This document shows, piece after piece, positions 1 to 9,989 of a stretch of DNA of 64,000 bases. Location: NCBI RefSeq assembly GCF_000143415.4, contig NW_003314297.1, positions 1,060,148 through 1,124,147 on the forward strand, in the 5' to 3' direction. A model generated the notes under the pieces. The model was not told the DNA's origin, did not search any database, and saw only the letters and a program-made list of their open reading frames with translations. Each line of letters starts with the position of its first letter. Positions within the stretch are counted from its first letter, which is position 1. Position numbers and translations under genes: made by a program. The DNA comes from Selaginella moellendorffii. Taxonomy: Eukaryota; Streptophyta; Lycopodiopsida; Selaginellales; Selaginellaceae.

Positions 1-30
1 CCTCAGGCTCGAAGCGACTGCGCGGAACAT
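1..30 (-). CDS. Possible first codons of a gene running off the left edge
   Basis: On the minus strand an ATG at 28-30 opens a frame that continues to the window edge and reads M-F-R-A-V-A-S-S-L-R. This basic, serine-rich, acid-free start would suit a mitochondrial or plastid presequence. Telobox-like motifs lie just upstream, as in many plant housekeeping gene leaders. Only ten codons are visible, so the product cannot be named and the call rests mainly on the upstream motifs. Confidence 0.3.
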   Translation of the reverse strand, partial: MFRAVASSLR

Positions 31-70
31 CCTTGGCAGGCGAGGAGCGACCGAGACAACAACGACGAAG

Positions 71-129
71 AACCCTAGCTCAAAATCTCTAAAACCCTAC
101 GGCGAAACTTCTAGATCCTAAAACCCTAG
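71..129 (-). promoter_or_regulatory. Cluster of telobox-like motifs (AAACCCTA)
   Basis: Three AACCCTA-type motifs lie at about 71-78, 91-100 and 120-129. In plants such teloboxes are common near the start of genes for translation and organelle functions. They lie 5' of the possible minus-strand start at 30 and just beyond the 3' end of the carboxypeptidase gene. The sequence is seen; the function is inferred. Confidence 0.35.
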
Positions 130-198
130 CCGGTGTCCTTGATAAAGCCCCACTGTAAATAACCCCGCGTCCTTAAATTTCAAAACAAGACATTTGCG

Positions 199-1868
199 CT
201 ATAACTTTGCTTTCCAGCACGCTAATCCGGCCATCCATGTTTCTATCATGGCGCGAGAGCACACTGGTTGATCCGCTGGAACCTGCGAATTGGACCACAT
301 TTTCTGTGAGAAAAAAATCCTCTTTTTCTTGCGAAGATCGCAAAGATCAAGTAAAGTTCTTGCCACTCCTACCTCATGTCCGGCTCCAGCGATGACAACG
401 TGTGTGAGATTCCGGCCTTGCCTCCAGTAGCCCGCTTTGTCTCCCATGACTTTCCAGATCTCTCTGGGCGATTTCCAAAACCTGTCTACGTATTCCCAGT
501 TGAGGGAGCGCATCCAAGCTTCCGAGGATGCGGCACCGTCCTTGGCATCGTAAACTCCCTGGTAGAGCAGCACTGGCAGCCCCTTCTTTAGGACCGTCTC
601 CAGCATCCACTTCGTGCTCTTCATGGTGTCCTGCAATGCCATTCCATGTTTTGTCTCTGTTTTTTTCTTGGAGAACTTACCTCTGCCATGAGAAGTTTCA
701 CCGATTTACGGCAGCACGCGAAGTTTAGAGCGGTCGGATCCACTTTGAGGCTCGTTCTTACGTGCGGTAGATTCAGAAACTCTGCCAGATAGTCGGTTCC
801 ATCCTGCGTCCAAGTTTTATAATCTCGAAACTGTGACAGGAAATCCTGTGATTTTTTACCTCTCGGCGATGGTATCTCGAGGAGCGTCTTACATCCAAAA
901 GCGTGGGAATGCCGCTCGTTGTTTCAATCCACTTGCAAAGGTAAGTTCTCTGCTCGTGTGCAGCTAACCAATCTTCCCTGAATATAAAAGTTCAGCTCAG
1001 AGGGGATGGAAAAGAAAAATTCTTTCAACCTATCAATAAGCTCGACGACTTCTCGAGCGAGCTCTTGAACGTATTGGCTTTGCTGCTTGTCTAAAAGCCC
1101 AAAACAAAAGGCAACTTCGGCGTGCATTTGCACCTGCAAGGCCGAAAGCCGAAAAGAGTGAGAGGAAGAAAACGTTTCAAAGCATATTAGCTTTTTCATA
1201 CCTGTGTTCTTGGATGTATCAACCCGTTTCCAATGGCAACTCCAGAGAGCTGAGAGCTCAGACCATTCCCGTTCTTCCTGGTCAGAATATGGTGAGCGAG
1301 AGCCGGCAAGTACTTCCCCGCGTAGCTCTCTCCAGCAAGAACCAATGGACGCTTTGTAAAGCTCTTTTGCTCCATGAAAGTCGACAGCGCGTTGTGCAAA
1401 TGAAGAGCTACCGTTTCCTGGCACCTTGGAACCTCGAGCTCCGACGCTGCAATACTGAAGCCAGTCCCAATTGGATTGTCTACAAACAAAATCCCACACC
1501 TGGAAGACAAAATATGTTCAAAACGAAACTTTCAGTCACTTCGAAAACAAAAATCTACGATACCTTCGGTTCCACGCTCCTGGATTTTTTTGCAAGCTGA
1601 AGTTCTCTTGGACAATCCATGGGCCGAGCTCGTAGAAGCAACCGATTAAGCTGGAGCAACCGGGTCCGCCGTTGAGCCACACCATAATCGGTGAGATTTC
1701 CAGCTCGGTGTCTGGCTTGCTCGCTTCGTAGTAAACGTAAAAGAGGCGAGACTCGCTCGACTCGTCGATGGGGAGATAGCCGGAGTCGGTTGGCAAAGCC
1801 TCGTCGGGGAATTCATACTCGGCAGCGTGGATTTCAATCTCCGGAAGCTTGGTTATGGAAGTCTGGAC
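199..1868 (-). CDS. Serine carboxypeptidase-like protein (SCPL50-like, family S10), first exon unresolved
   Basis: Seven exons read on the minus strand: 1564-1868, 1202-1499, 1030-1133, 860-977, 681-830, 373-630 and 199-282, joined by GT-AG introns. They total 439 codons including the stop and stay in frame. The oxyanion-hole segment WLNGGPGCSS is in the first of these exons. The nucleophile motif GESYAG is in the second. The catalytic Asp lies in the exon at 373-630 (YQGVYDAKDG). The catalytic His ends that exon (AGAGHE) and continues into PADQP in the last exon. The GYLP start, the FYELGPW segment and the DNPIGTGFS segment resemble the plant SCPL50 subgroup of secreted or vacuolar peptidases. 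An acceptor precedes 1868, so an upstream exon with the signal peptide is expected, but I could not find it convincingly. Only this copy is complete; units B and C keep just the exon equivalent to 1564-1868. Confidence 0.85.
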
Positions 1869-3059
1869 CTGAAAAACCACAAAGAAAAGTTGGCAAATGC
1901 AGGTGAGAAATTTCTATCTTATGATTTCTTCTCTCTGTTTTTTTTTTTTTCATGAGCTAAACCTGGTCGCAGGCCATAATACTTCGATCACAAGCAACTT
2001 CCATCAACACCCAGCTTTTGCTTGGAGGAAGAAGAAAAGAAAAAAGGAGAAGAAATTCACTAACGAAGGATAAAGCAAACCAGGAACTAAAGGAACGATC
2101 CCAATGAGAGAGGAGATTCTCAAATAAGGCAAAGATAGAAGAAATCAGCGGCCATACGTACGATCCTGCGAGCTTTGGTTCGAACAGTGGTTCGAAAGCA
2201 AGAAGAGGGACCCCGATTCGGCGTTGGCAGCCTGATCTCTCGAAACGGGACGTTGAATCTGGGACTGCTCGCAGCGCTGCTGCCGCTGGCGAGCTGCATT
2301 GCGACGCGATCTCCCGCGCCGGGGGCAAGCGACGTGTGCCCCGTCGATCGAAGCCCCGGAAGAACCCTAAATTCTTTATTTGAAATCGAATCTTTACTGG
2401 TTCTTTGCTTAAGTAAATGATTTCTTCCATGAAGGAAACATCCTTCATCCCTGCTGATGATAATCAAGCCACAAAGTAGTTTATAATGTTTGACCTGTGG
2501 ATTTTTCCACTCTATTTCTGCATTACATGGCTCTTTGTGTAAGAGTCCTCTCTAGGTTAAGAGATAGGGTTAGGCTCATTAGATGAGAATAATTCCTGCA
2601 AGGTATTTGACATTCAGCCTTATCTATTTAAATTTCTACCAGCTTATAAATATGGTTTGTATTCAAACTAAAAATCACAGAATAGACACTACTTAAATGA
2701 ATGCTGGAATGGCTTTTAAGTATATTATTATCTAAACATAAAAGTATGATCTTTAACAGTAGCTTAATAATAAAACTACAATAAAATTTTAAAGGTTTTG
2801 GGAAAACTTTTAGGCAGCAAATGAGAATGAAACGACAGTAAAAATTGGTAAAGCTAAGAAAATTATTAAATACCACGAATAGAGATTACTTCCTGCAAAT
2901 CTAAGATTAAGGAAACTTTAGGAAGTTATATGATAATAATATAACCCAAAAGCTCGAAATAATGGCGATAGAGAGGAGGATAGTCTGCAAATATTTATAA
3001 CTTTAACAAGATTTAATATCAGAATATAATTATTAATTAATTAATTTTAAACGGGTAAT
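1869..3059. other. 5' flank of the carboxypeptidase gene, with a possible transit-peptide-like exon
   Basis: No complete gene is recognised. On the minus strand an ATG at 2299 opens about 46 codons rich in Ser, Arg and Pro with almost no acidic residues, ending near GT donors at about 2158-2162, which resembles a plastid transit-peptide exon. It could be an exon of the carboxypeptidase gene's neighbour or a fossil. The same stretch recurs in unit B (2299 corresponds to about 12446). From about 2480 to 3060 the sequence is AT-rich with no convincing reading frame. Confidence 0.3.
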
Positions 3060-3222
3060 ACCTCCCATTGGATGGCTGAAGCATAGACCACTTTCTGGTC
3101 CCATCACGGATCACTACTGCTGCATGATCAACCTGTTTGGGTGCTGGATTGCCCAAAAGATTGTCAACAGCCTCCCAGTGAGCAGAGACGATGTAGCATT
3201 TACCACTATTCTTGCAGCGTAA
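3060..3222 (+). pseudogene. Short PPR-protein C-terminal fragment (unit A)
   Basis: The plus strand translates to a stretch containing HYCCMINLFG, followed by VNSLP and DDVAFTTILAA. This matches the end of plant PLS-type PPR proteins, where an HY-CMVDLLGR block is followed by a mostly helical segment and a W-LL-AC block. It stops after about 45 codons and has no start or upstream repeats. It is a fossil fragment and is repeated in unit B at about 13210-13372. Confidence 0.45.
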
Positions 3223-3233
3223 TATACTCCTAA

Positions 3234-3489
3234 TATTATGCTCCAGAGTTCTTTACTGACTTGGTTCTATCAAACTTTGACTTTGAGCTAGAAGAGGGAC
3301 TTCGGAGATACAGATACATTTTTGGCTCGTTCAATTTTGACATGATCAGTTAACACTAAATAGAAAGATTGCCGAAAATGCCTGCAATTATTGCAATCTT
3401 CATTGAAGATTGAAGAGATATGCAAAAGCTACAATAGGCAAGGATGACTCAAGGATAGCTAGAATACAAGAGACAGTGAGGTGGCACTA
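3234..3489. other. About 240-base block present only in unit A
   Basis: Unit A has about 240 bases between the PPR fragment and the GCCACCTAGG sequence that unit B lacks: at 13380-13398 the flanks are joined directly. The block has an open plus-strand run of about 38 codons rich in Phe, Tyr and acidic residues (APEFFTDLVL), which I do not recognise. It is either a deletion in B or an insertion in A. Confidence 0.5.
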
Positions 3490-4035
3490 CTGCCACCTAG
3501 GATCATGTCATAGAGAGCTCAAAAAAGATGCTGTTGCCTGCGCATGCTCATCGTCCCATCCTTGAACACAGCCACGAATGTCAAGAACAAACCGGTTGTG
3601 ATGTTGGTGTTGGCGGAATGTACATCCCTTTGGCTCTTCCTACAATCTGGGAGTCACGCGAGGGAGAACATCATCGATGACAAACACCGCATCAAAATGG
3701 CCATTCCGCGACCAAAACCACCGTGAAATTTGATTTCAATTGCATGAGAAAACCACCGTACGAATTCTGGTGTTGTCTAATATCTATTAGTGCAATAATA
3801 TTATCACCGACTCAAGCATCGATAGTTTAGATTTCATAAAAACAGAATAAAAATTAACAAAATCAATTTGTGATCATCCTGGCTATTGTATATCGATGAT
3901 TGATGGCTCCTCCTAAACTTTTGTACCCCGATGAAAGGCCAGGAAGACCTTCCTGTGACTTACTCAAGCACATAGAAGGGACTGAAGAGAAAGCCAGATA
4001 AATGACGAGCTTTCGCTCTTCATTCTATTTGTTTT

Positions 4036-5741
4036 TCACTTGTTCTTATGTTTTGTCTCTTGCAGTGCCTGCAATCAAAGAGTAGCATCTATACAGATTG
4101 CCTTTGAAGAAACGTACCTCGTCAAGTTCCCTGTCTCTCTCAGAGGTGGAAGAATTCACCAGGATACAGAAAGGCTCGTACCTGGTCGGCGTTTTCACCT
4201 GTCAGAGAAGCGTGCCCCGGAGCAGATGGCTCCACCTCCAAATCACTCTTGACCCGCTTGGGATCATTGGCTGTCAACTTCCGGACGAGGTTCTCGTCGC
4301 TCGTGATCTCGGGGCTGTTCTCCACATCACGCTTCCTGATTGATTCAGCTTCATCAGTTCATATTGTCAGCTCAAGTGCAGAGACTACTAACCTGTGGGA
4401 AAAAGGCCGGATGCGGGGCTCCATCATGATGAACTTCTGCATTTGTTTCTCTATCTCAGCCCGCTTCTTTGCCAGTGCTGCGACATCTCCAGGATCGAAC
4501 ACGGTGCCAGAACGATCCGCCACCTTTCGTCCTTGTTCCCGTCCATGAAACTGCTCTGGAACCCGGTCGCGTCGAGATGATAGGCGCACTGGGAGCTCGT
4601 TTGCAGCCATTTTCTCGCCTGCTGGATGATGAGAGTAGCCACCAGACGAGAAGAGTGGATCATCCTCCGGAGTGGCTGAGAACAGCCTTCGCTGCTCGTC
4701 AACTTCATACGCAGGAAAGAGGACGAGAGGATCCTCCATCATGACGTTTCCCCGGCTTCCTTGCTGGCCATGCACTGGATCAGCAGCACGAAAGAGTGGA
4801 TCGTTTCCGGATGCAGACTTGTGGCGAGCATCAGCGGGAAGAGCAGACGGTGGCAGCCGCCTTGGTGGTCTCAGGAGCTCGCGAATTAGGGGGTCAGCAG
4901 CCGCCTTATTCCTGCCGGCATTCAACTGCGATGATGGTCGAGGCTCCACTTTGGTAATGAGGTGCTCCCGCTGGTTGCTGCTGCTGCCGCTGTTGCCACC
5001 GCTAGGCTGATGGCCATCCTCCACCAGGATGTCGTCGTGGTGGATGTCGCCGTGCACCTTGTTCCTTCTCCTCTTCAAGAGTATCCAGACTCCAGTGACG
5101 ATAGCTACCAGTGCGAGCAGGAGCATAACGATGCCTGCCGCGAGCACACCAGGTGATGCCACGAATGCAGCTGCAGCTGCTGCTGCTGAAGATGGTGCTG
5201 ACGACGCCGTAGGCGGAGAGGTGTCCAAGCCAAGGGGCCTTGGTTGCCACGTTATGGTCGAAGGTGGTGGTGATGGCGGCCTTGGGTTCCACGTTATGGT
5301 CGAAGGTGGTGGCGATGGCGGCCTTGGGTTCCACATTATGCTCGAAGGTGGTGGCGATGACGGCCCGGCCCTCCTTGGTCGCCAGGTTACAGTGTCGGCC
5401 TTGTTGGGCGGCGAAGAAGAAGGTGACGGCCCTGTAGCAGCTCCATCACCAGCTCGTCGATGTCCATGGTGCCTCTTTGGCTCTGCTGCTGGATGTTCCT
5501 TGGTGGGCGGAGAGCTCGGTGGTGGATGTCCAGCTCCATGATGCTCAGGAGAACTCGGTGGTGGCTTTGCTGGTGAGTGATGTCCATCTGTGGGCTTTGG
5601 TGGACTGTGCCTCTTGGTTGGCGCCGGCGGAGACCTCTTTGGTGGCGGAGATGAAGTTGGCGATGGTTTGGGCGGCGGCGTCCTCCTCGCGTGCTCCCGG
5701 TGAGGCGGCGTGGGCGGTGGCGTGGAGATTTTGCGAGCCAT
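4036..5741 (-). CDS. Proline-rich single-pass membrane protein (unit A copy)
   Basis: Four exons (4393-5741, 4182-4335, 4118-4138, 4036-4068) give 518 residues in one frame. Residues 1-185 are extensin-like, rich in Pro, Ser, Lys and His, with short repeats of SPPPSTITWNPR type near 130-170. An alanine run leads into one hydrophobic helix at about 197-222, followed by a basic LLKRRRNK stop-transfer segment. The rest is a soluble, probably cytosolic tail with repeated DPL(F/V/I) tetrapeptides and a Lys/Glu-rich helix near the end of exon 1. The layout recalls the N-terminal half of PERK receptor kinases, but no kinase domain follows. There is no cleavable signal peptide. Exon 3 is only 21 bases and is the least certain part. 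A role at the cell wall-membrane interface is inference. Confidence 0.65.
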
Positions 5742-6219
5742 AGTCAGAGATCAAGCTTACCAGAGAAAGTCGCAGTATTTCAGCTCAAGCTCGCTTGCTT
5801 ACCAGAGGAAACTCGCGCTTGCTTACTTCCCCCTTTTTTAGGGAATTTAAGTGTCTGAAAGCTAAGTACTTATGATGTGTACGGTAAACGAATGGTATTT
5901 TCGTACAAATAGAAGAATAGTAGTCATTCTTGTACAATCTAGACCGTGCATTTAAAATTTTCTGGACCGTTCCTTTATATACAATCTACACTGTGTAAAA
6001 TCTTGGCTGTCGTATTAATTAATCGAAGCCGTCGATCTAACATGATCTCAACCGTCCCATATTCAACTGAAAGTTTTAGCGAACTTAGCGATCCTCATTT
6101 GAAGGGTTGGAGAGATATTATAGAAACGAGAAGAAATTCTCAAACACGGAACCAAATTAGATAAGGACTAAGCAATGCCGTCCCACAACAACTCTCTAGC
6201 ATTGTGTGCTGGCTCGAGC
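5742..6219. other. Intergenic region between divergent genes (unit A)
   Basis: This stretch separates the proline-rich gene (minus) from the peptide gene (plus) and must carry both promoters. It holds AT-rich sequence with several short GTACAATCTA/TATACAATCTAC-like repeats around 5900-5990. I see no gene. Unit B has about 70 extra bases near 15977-16050 that are missing here. Confidence 0.5.
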
Positions 6220-6227
6220 TATAAATA
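6220..6227 (+). promoter_or_regulatory. TATA box of the secreted peptide gene (unit A)
   Basis: TATAAATA lies 60 bases upstream of the ATG at 6287, a normal plant core-promoter spacing allowing for a short leader of about 30 bases. The same sequence is conserved in units B and C. Confidence 0.6.
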
Positions 6228-6286
6228 TGAGCCCCTCCTGCCTCACAGATCAAACCACTTCTCTCTAATAGAACAAGCAGCAAAGC

Positions 6287-6484
6287 ATGGAGAACAAGGC
6301 TTTCTTCGTGTTGTTTTTGGCACTCGCCATATTTGTGATGATGCTGGCCATGGGCGTGGACGTGGGAGGAATCGCAAAGGCTGCTGCCCAGCGCTGCCAG
6401 TCGGGGTGGTATTGGTATGACAACAGTTGCCACCGTTGCCAGAGGGGTTGGAGCTGGCGCAACAATCGCTGCTGGCGCAACTGA
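6287..6484 (+). CDS. Small secreted Trp/Cys-rich peptide (unit A copy)
   Basis: This 65-residue reading frame has a clear secretory signal: a charged start, then a Leu/Phe/Ala/Met-rich core to about residue 22. After a short linker (about 23-34), residues 35-65 are compact and polar. They hold four Cys spaced C-x10-C-x2-C-x9-C, four to five Trp in GWYWY/GWSW/CWRN contexts, and excess Arg. Two disulfides and a cationic amphipathic peptide are plausible; an antimicrobial or signalling role is inference only, and I know no family with this pattern. A TATA box lies at 6220-6227. The 3' UTR appears to hold an intron (6503-6558) and AATAAA lies at 6646-6651. The protein is identical in units B and C although neighbouring genes have decayed. 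Confidence 0.7.
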   Translation: MENKAFFVLFLALAIFVMMLAMGVDVGGIAKAAAQRCQSGWYWYDNSCHRCQRGWSWRNNRCWRN

Positions 6485-6704
6485 AACCTCCAGTTTCACG
6501 GGGTAAGCCCAAGCTAAGAATCAGCATCGTAATTGCCTTTGATTTCATCGTTCTGCAGTGCCAAGGGTCTGGAAACAAGAATAAAGACACTGATGACGTG
6601 TTTTCTGTATCGTGCGATGCTGCATGGCATTGCATGAGTTCCAGCAATAAAATATAAATTGTCCAAGCCTTGATATAAAATGTCTGAATCTGCCCTTGCT
6701 CCTT

Positions 6705-6804
6705 NNNNNNNNNNNNNNNNNNNNNNNNNNNNNNNNNNNNNNNNNNNNNNNNNNNNNNNNNNNNNNNNNNNNNNNNNNNNNNNNNNNNNNNNNNNNNNNN
6801 NNNN
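6705..6804. other. Assembly gap of 100 N
   Basis: Exactly 100 N interrupt unit A. The flanks are joined in unit B at about 16681-16688 by only eight bases, so the missing sequence is probably a few bases and the gap length a placeholder. Apparent reading frames crossing the gap are meaningless. Confidence 0.95.
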
Positions 6805-6879
6805 TCCCTCGACTTCCAGTCGATTGCTCCAATGATCGGCAAGCAATAAGACTCGATTGGAGCATCAAAACCAGGCCCA

Positions 6880-7023
6880 GGCACACCTAGCGGTGGGAGT
6901 GGAGGTCGGGAGGATCATCAAGGCGATGGCGCATCGCTGCTTCGGAGGGATGGATTTCGCTGCGCGCAATGCAATTGGTACGGGTATGGCGTGGCGCTGG
7001 AATGGCAGCCGCGGCCTCCACTG
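6880..7023 (+). pseudogene. Decayed second peptide gene (unit A)
   Basis: The plus strand keeps the linker of the peptide (VGVEVGG, then AHRC) and, after a frameshift, part of its cysteine core up to a TGA at about 7021-7023. The signal peptide is missing, and this copy also lost about 20 bases inside the core compared with unit B. It is a broken tandem duplicate of the gene at 6287. Confidence 0.5.
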
Positions 7024-7683
7024 AAGAATTGCCTCGAAGAACCACGGGAACGAATCTCGAATCATGAAAAGTGATATATATATAGAATAAGAGTGAACGA
7101 AGATGTTTTGGAGTCTATTGACGTGTTTAGTGCCCTGAGACTGTCAAGCGTTTTCTGCAAAGTTGTGTGTAACGTATGGACTTTTAATATATAGGAACTT
7201 TTTTCATATAATCTAGACTCAAATTTATATTTTATATAATATTAAATATATTAAATTGGAAAAGCAACAAGATGGAAATATGACGCAGTAGTGGAGACAA
7301 ATTTGTCCAAGACAAAGTCTAGCAATTACATACCCCAACCACGTATAACCTCTCTCGATCGAAAATGAAATGAAACACACATTTCTGTTCTAAAGATCGT
7401 TAAGATCCAACTATTTATTTGGATTTTTGTTCTTCCCAGTGGCAGTGAAATCTAGCGCGTGGTGATGCATGAGTTCATATATTATATAAACTGTGAAAAA
7501 ACTAAAAATGTTGTCTTTACTCATCTGGATTCACAGCTTCACTTCCTGTGTTGTTCTATGTCCCAGCATTACAGAAGAGAAAAGGAATTGACAAACACGG
7601 AACGACTTCCTCGACTAACTTTTAAAGGACAAAGAGATGCCGTCCCAAGAGGGGCCACTCAAGCATTGTATGCTGCCTCGAGC
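7024..7683. other. AT-rich intergenic stretch (unit A)
   Basis: Contains a TATATATA run near 7072-7085 and very AT-rich sequence to about 7260. From about 7560 the sequence again resembles the promoter of the peptide gene (the CAAACACGGAAC and GATGCCGTCCCA blocks are shared with 6140-6185). No gene is seen. Confidence 0.45.
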
Positions 7684-7850
7684 TATAAAAATACAAGCGG
7701 CCTCACAGATCAAATCACTTCTCTCGAATATACTAGAGTTTCATAGGCTTGCTTGGTGTTGTTTTCGGTTCTCGCCATGTTGCAAAGGCGCTCCCTGCCA
7801 CCGATGCCCTCGAGGACGGCGCTGGTATGGCGGCTCTGTGATCGTAAGTT
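7684..7850 (+). pseudogene. Decayed third peptide gene with conserved TATA box (unit A)
   Basis: TATAAAA at 7684-7690 and the following leader match the peptide gene promoter. The signal-peptide region then degenerates (CTTGGTGTTGTTTTCGG and CTCGCCAT blocks are still aligned), and the core survives only as APCHRCPRGRRW, equivalent to NSCHRCQRGWSW of the intact gene. There is no intact start joined to this frame. Confidence 0.5.
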
Positions 7851-8068
7851 TCCTCTCAGGGATTGTTTTGCAAAGTTTGGCTTGTTCTTTGAAAGCGCCT
7901 TTAAATAGGAGAGAGATGAAGAAAAAGTGGCATTGAAAAATTAGAGCAGACTACCACGCCTGTAAGCCTGTACTACCACGCAGACGTACTGATTCAAGCC
8001 TCTAGAACGCGGCAGTCAGTGCTGCCCGGTCCTGCTGGTCGGACAGTAGTCCCCCTGCCTCACCACGG

Positions 8069-9695
8069 GTGGCCGATCTAGAGCAGCGCGCATTGTCGCT
8101 CGACGACGACTACGCGCAACTTCTCACAGCTTGCATCGAATTGCGTCAACGCGCCACGCGCTCATCCTTGGGAGCACCCACCACTAATCCAGCAGGTACC
8201 TCGCAAATCTTCTCATCCAACTCTATGAAAGGTGCTAGCGCGCGGATCGAGCATTGGCAGGTGTTTATCAGCATCCACGAGCCCAATAGATTCTCTAGGA
8301 ACTTGCTGCTTGGCCCTTATGCCCAAAGTGGGTATCTTGAGGAAGCAAAAGAGCCGTTTGATCAGATGCCACAAAGGGATGTTTCTGCATGGATGATTTT
8401 TATGACGGCCTGTGAAAACCGTGGAAACTTGGAGGAATGCCGAGCATTGTTTGATCAGGTTCCAGAATGGGATGTAGTTTTCTGGAACTCTCTAATTACA
8501 GTATATGCTTATAACGGGCATATGGATCAAGGGTCTTTGATGGAATGCTAGAACACAACATAGTTTCTTGGGCTGTTATGGTTACTGGGTATGCAAGAAA
8601 AGGTCTTGTTAACGACGCGCTACGTTTTTTTATGGGAATCCCCGAAACCAACGAGCTGGGATGAACTGTTCCTGTCCCCCAGCTTGAGCATAATGAAACA
8701 GCCAAGGAGCTTTTCAGTAAAATGTGCCACAGAAGAACGTTGCATCGTGGTCGACAATATCACAACACTGGCCGAGAGAAACCAGCTCGAAGAAGCTCGC
8801 ATTTTCTTCGATCGACCTCCCCGACGACGTGGTGTGGACTGACATGATCTTGGCCTACTCCAACCACGGCCACCTCGAAGAAGCCATGAAGATGTTTGCA
8901 CGGATGCCACAGCGCGATCACGTCGCTTAGACGGCAATGGTGGCGTCAATTGCTTTGCACGGGTGCCATCTTGTTCGACCAAATGCCACAGCATGATAGC
9001 GTCGCGTGAAACACGCTGGGAGCTTACATCCAGAGCAATTGCCCTCGTCCAGCGCGGGAGCTCTTCGCGGCCATGCTGGTGAGAGACACAGCGAGCTGGA
9101 TTGCCGCGAGCACTCAAAGGGGGAATCTCTTGCAGGCTGGGAACATCTTCTCCATTGTGCCGCGGAACGCGATGATCCATGGCTGCGCACAGAATGGCCA
9201 CGCTGAGTTTTTGACAGCATGGCGATGGAGGGCGAGACGAGAAACGAGATAAGTTTCCAGGCGATTCTCCTGACTTGCGGAAGCTCCGAGTGGCACTCAA
9301 CTACTTTCGATCTATGGTGGCCGAGTACAGCATTTCTCCATGTGATTCACTTCCAGGCGATGGCAGTGCTGGGACGAGCCGGGCTGGTTGCCGAGGCCGA
9401 AGGTCTGCTGCTGGTGATGCCCTTCCAGCCGCATTTCCTCGCGTGGAAGAGCTTGATCAGCGGTTGCAAAGTTCATGGCAGCGGCAAGAACATCGATGCT
9501 GCAGCTCGTGCCGCAGAGAAACTCTTGGAGATGGAACCATGGGACTCGGCGCTCTACGTGCTCATGTCGAATTTGCAAAAGCAGGATGCTTGCCTTCCAA
9601 GGTTCATGCGTGGCCTTCGAACAGCTCGAACTGGGACAGCACACTGCACCCAAGGAAGAAGAGGGAAAAGCAAGAAACATAAACACAAAATTTGA
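8069..9695 (+). pseudogene. Broken PPR-protein gene (unit A)
   Basis: Successive plus-strand frames carry PPR repeats of the 31-residue S type, for example FDQMPQRDVSAW and FDQVPEWDVVFWNSL at 8350-8500. A C-terminal part at about 9340-9560 (VLGRAGLVAEAEGLLLVMP and SALYVLMSNL) matches the E region of plant editing-type PPR proteins. The frame is broken repeatedly by stops and shifts (near 8535, 8640, 8815, 8930 and 9005). It once encoded an organellar RNA-binding or editing factor. Units B and C carry the same fossil with different lesions. Confidence 0.75.
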
Positions 9696-9989
9696 CCAAC
9701 CTGATGTGATCTAACTGAACAGCAAATTCGTTCACATGAATTTGCTTGTGCACCAGCGAAGAGGTTTGGGAAGAATTGTGAGCAATTTCGGTTAACTTTC
9801 TAGCATCTATTGCAGGACTTGACTGTTCTAAGGAGGGATCTAAAGGAGGTTGACAATTACAGCGACAACTTCTGGAATAATCCAAGGAATGGGATTCTTG
9901 TAGGGTTCTTTGAAGATGACTCAGAGAAAAACTTTCTTAACCCCCAAAGATTTTGCGTGATTGAAGAGCTAAAATTAAAAAATTAGGGT
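9696..9989. other. Intergenic stretch between fossils (unit A)
   Basis: About 290 bases between the PPR fossil and the isomerase fragment. No gene or RNA is recognised. The homology between unit C and units A/B ends inside the matching stretch, near 48977. Confidence 0.4.

Noticed and set aside
2628-2876. Minus-strand frame of 82 codons in AT-rich DNA
   Set aside because: Low-complexity Phe/Ile/Leu composition and not preserved in unit B, where indels break it.
4469-5541. Plus-strand frames opposite the proline-rich gene (also in units B and C)
   Set aside because: They mirror the GC-rich coding strand, have no domain pattern, and change with indels in the repeats.
6243-6890. Frames crossing the N gap on either strand
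   Set aside because: They depend on unknown bases; the gap length is artificial.
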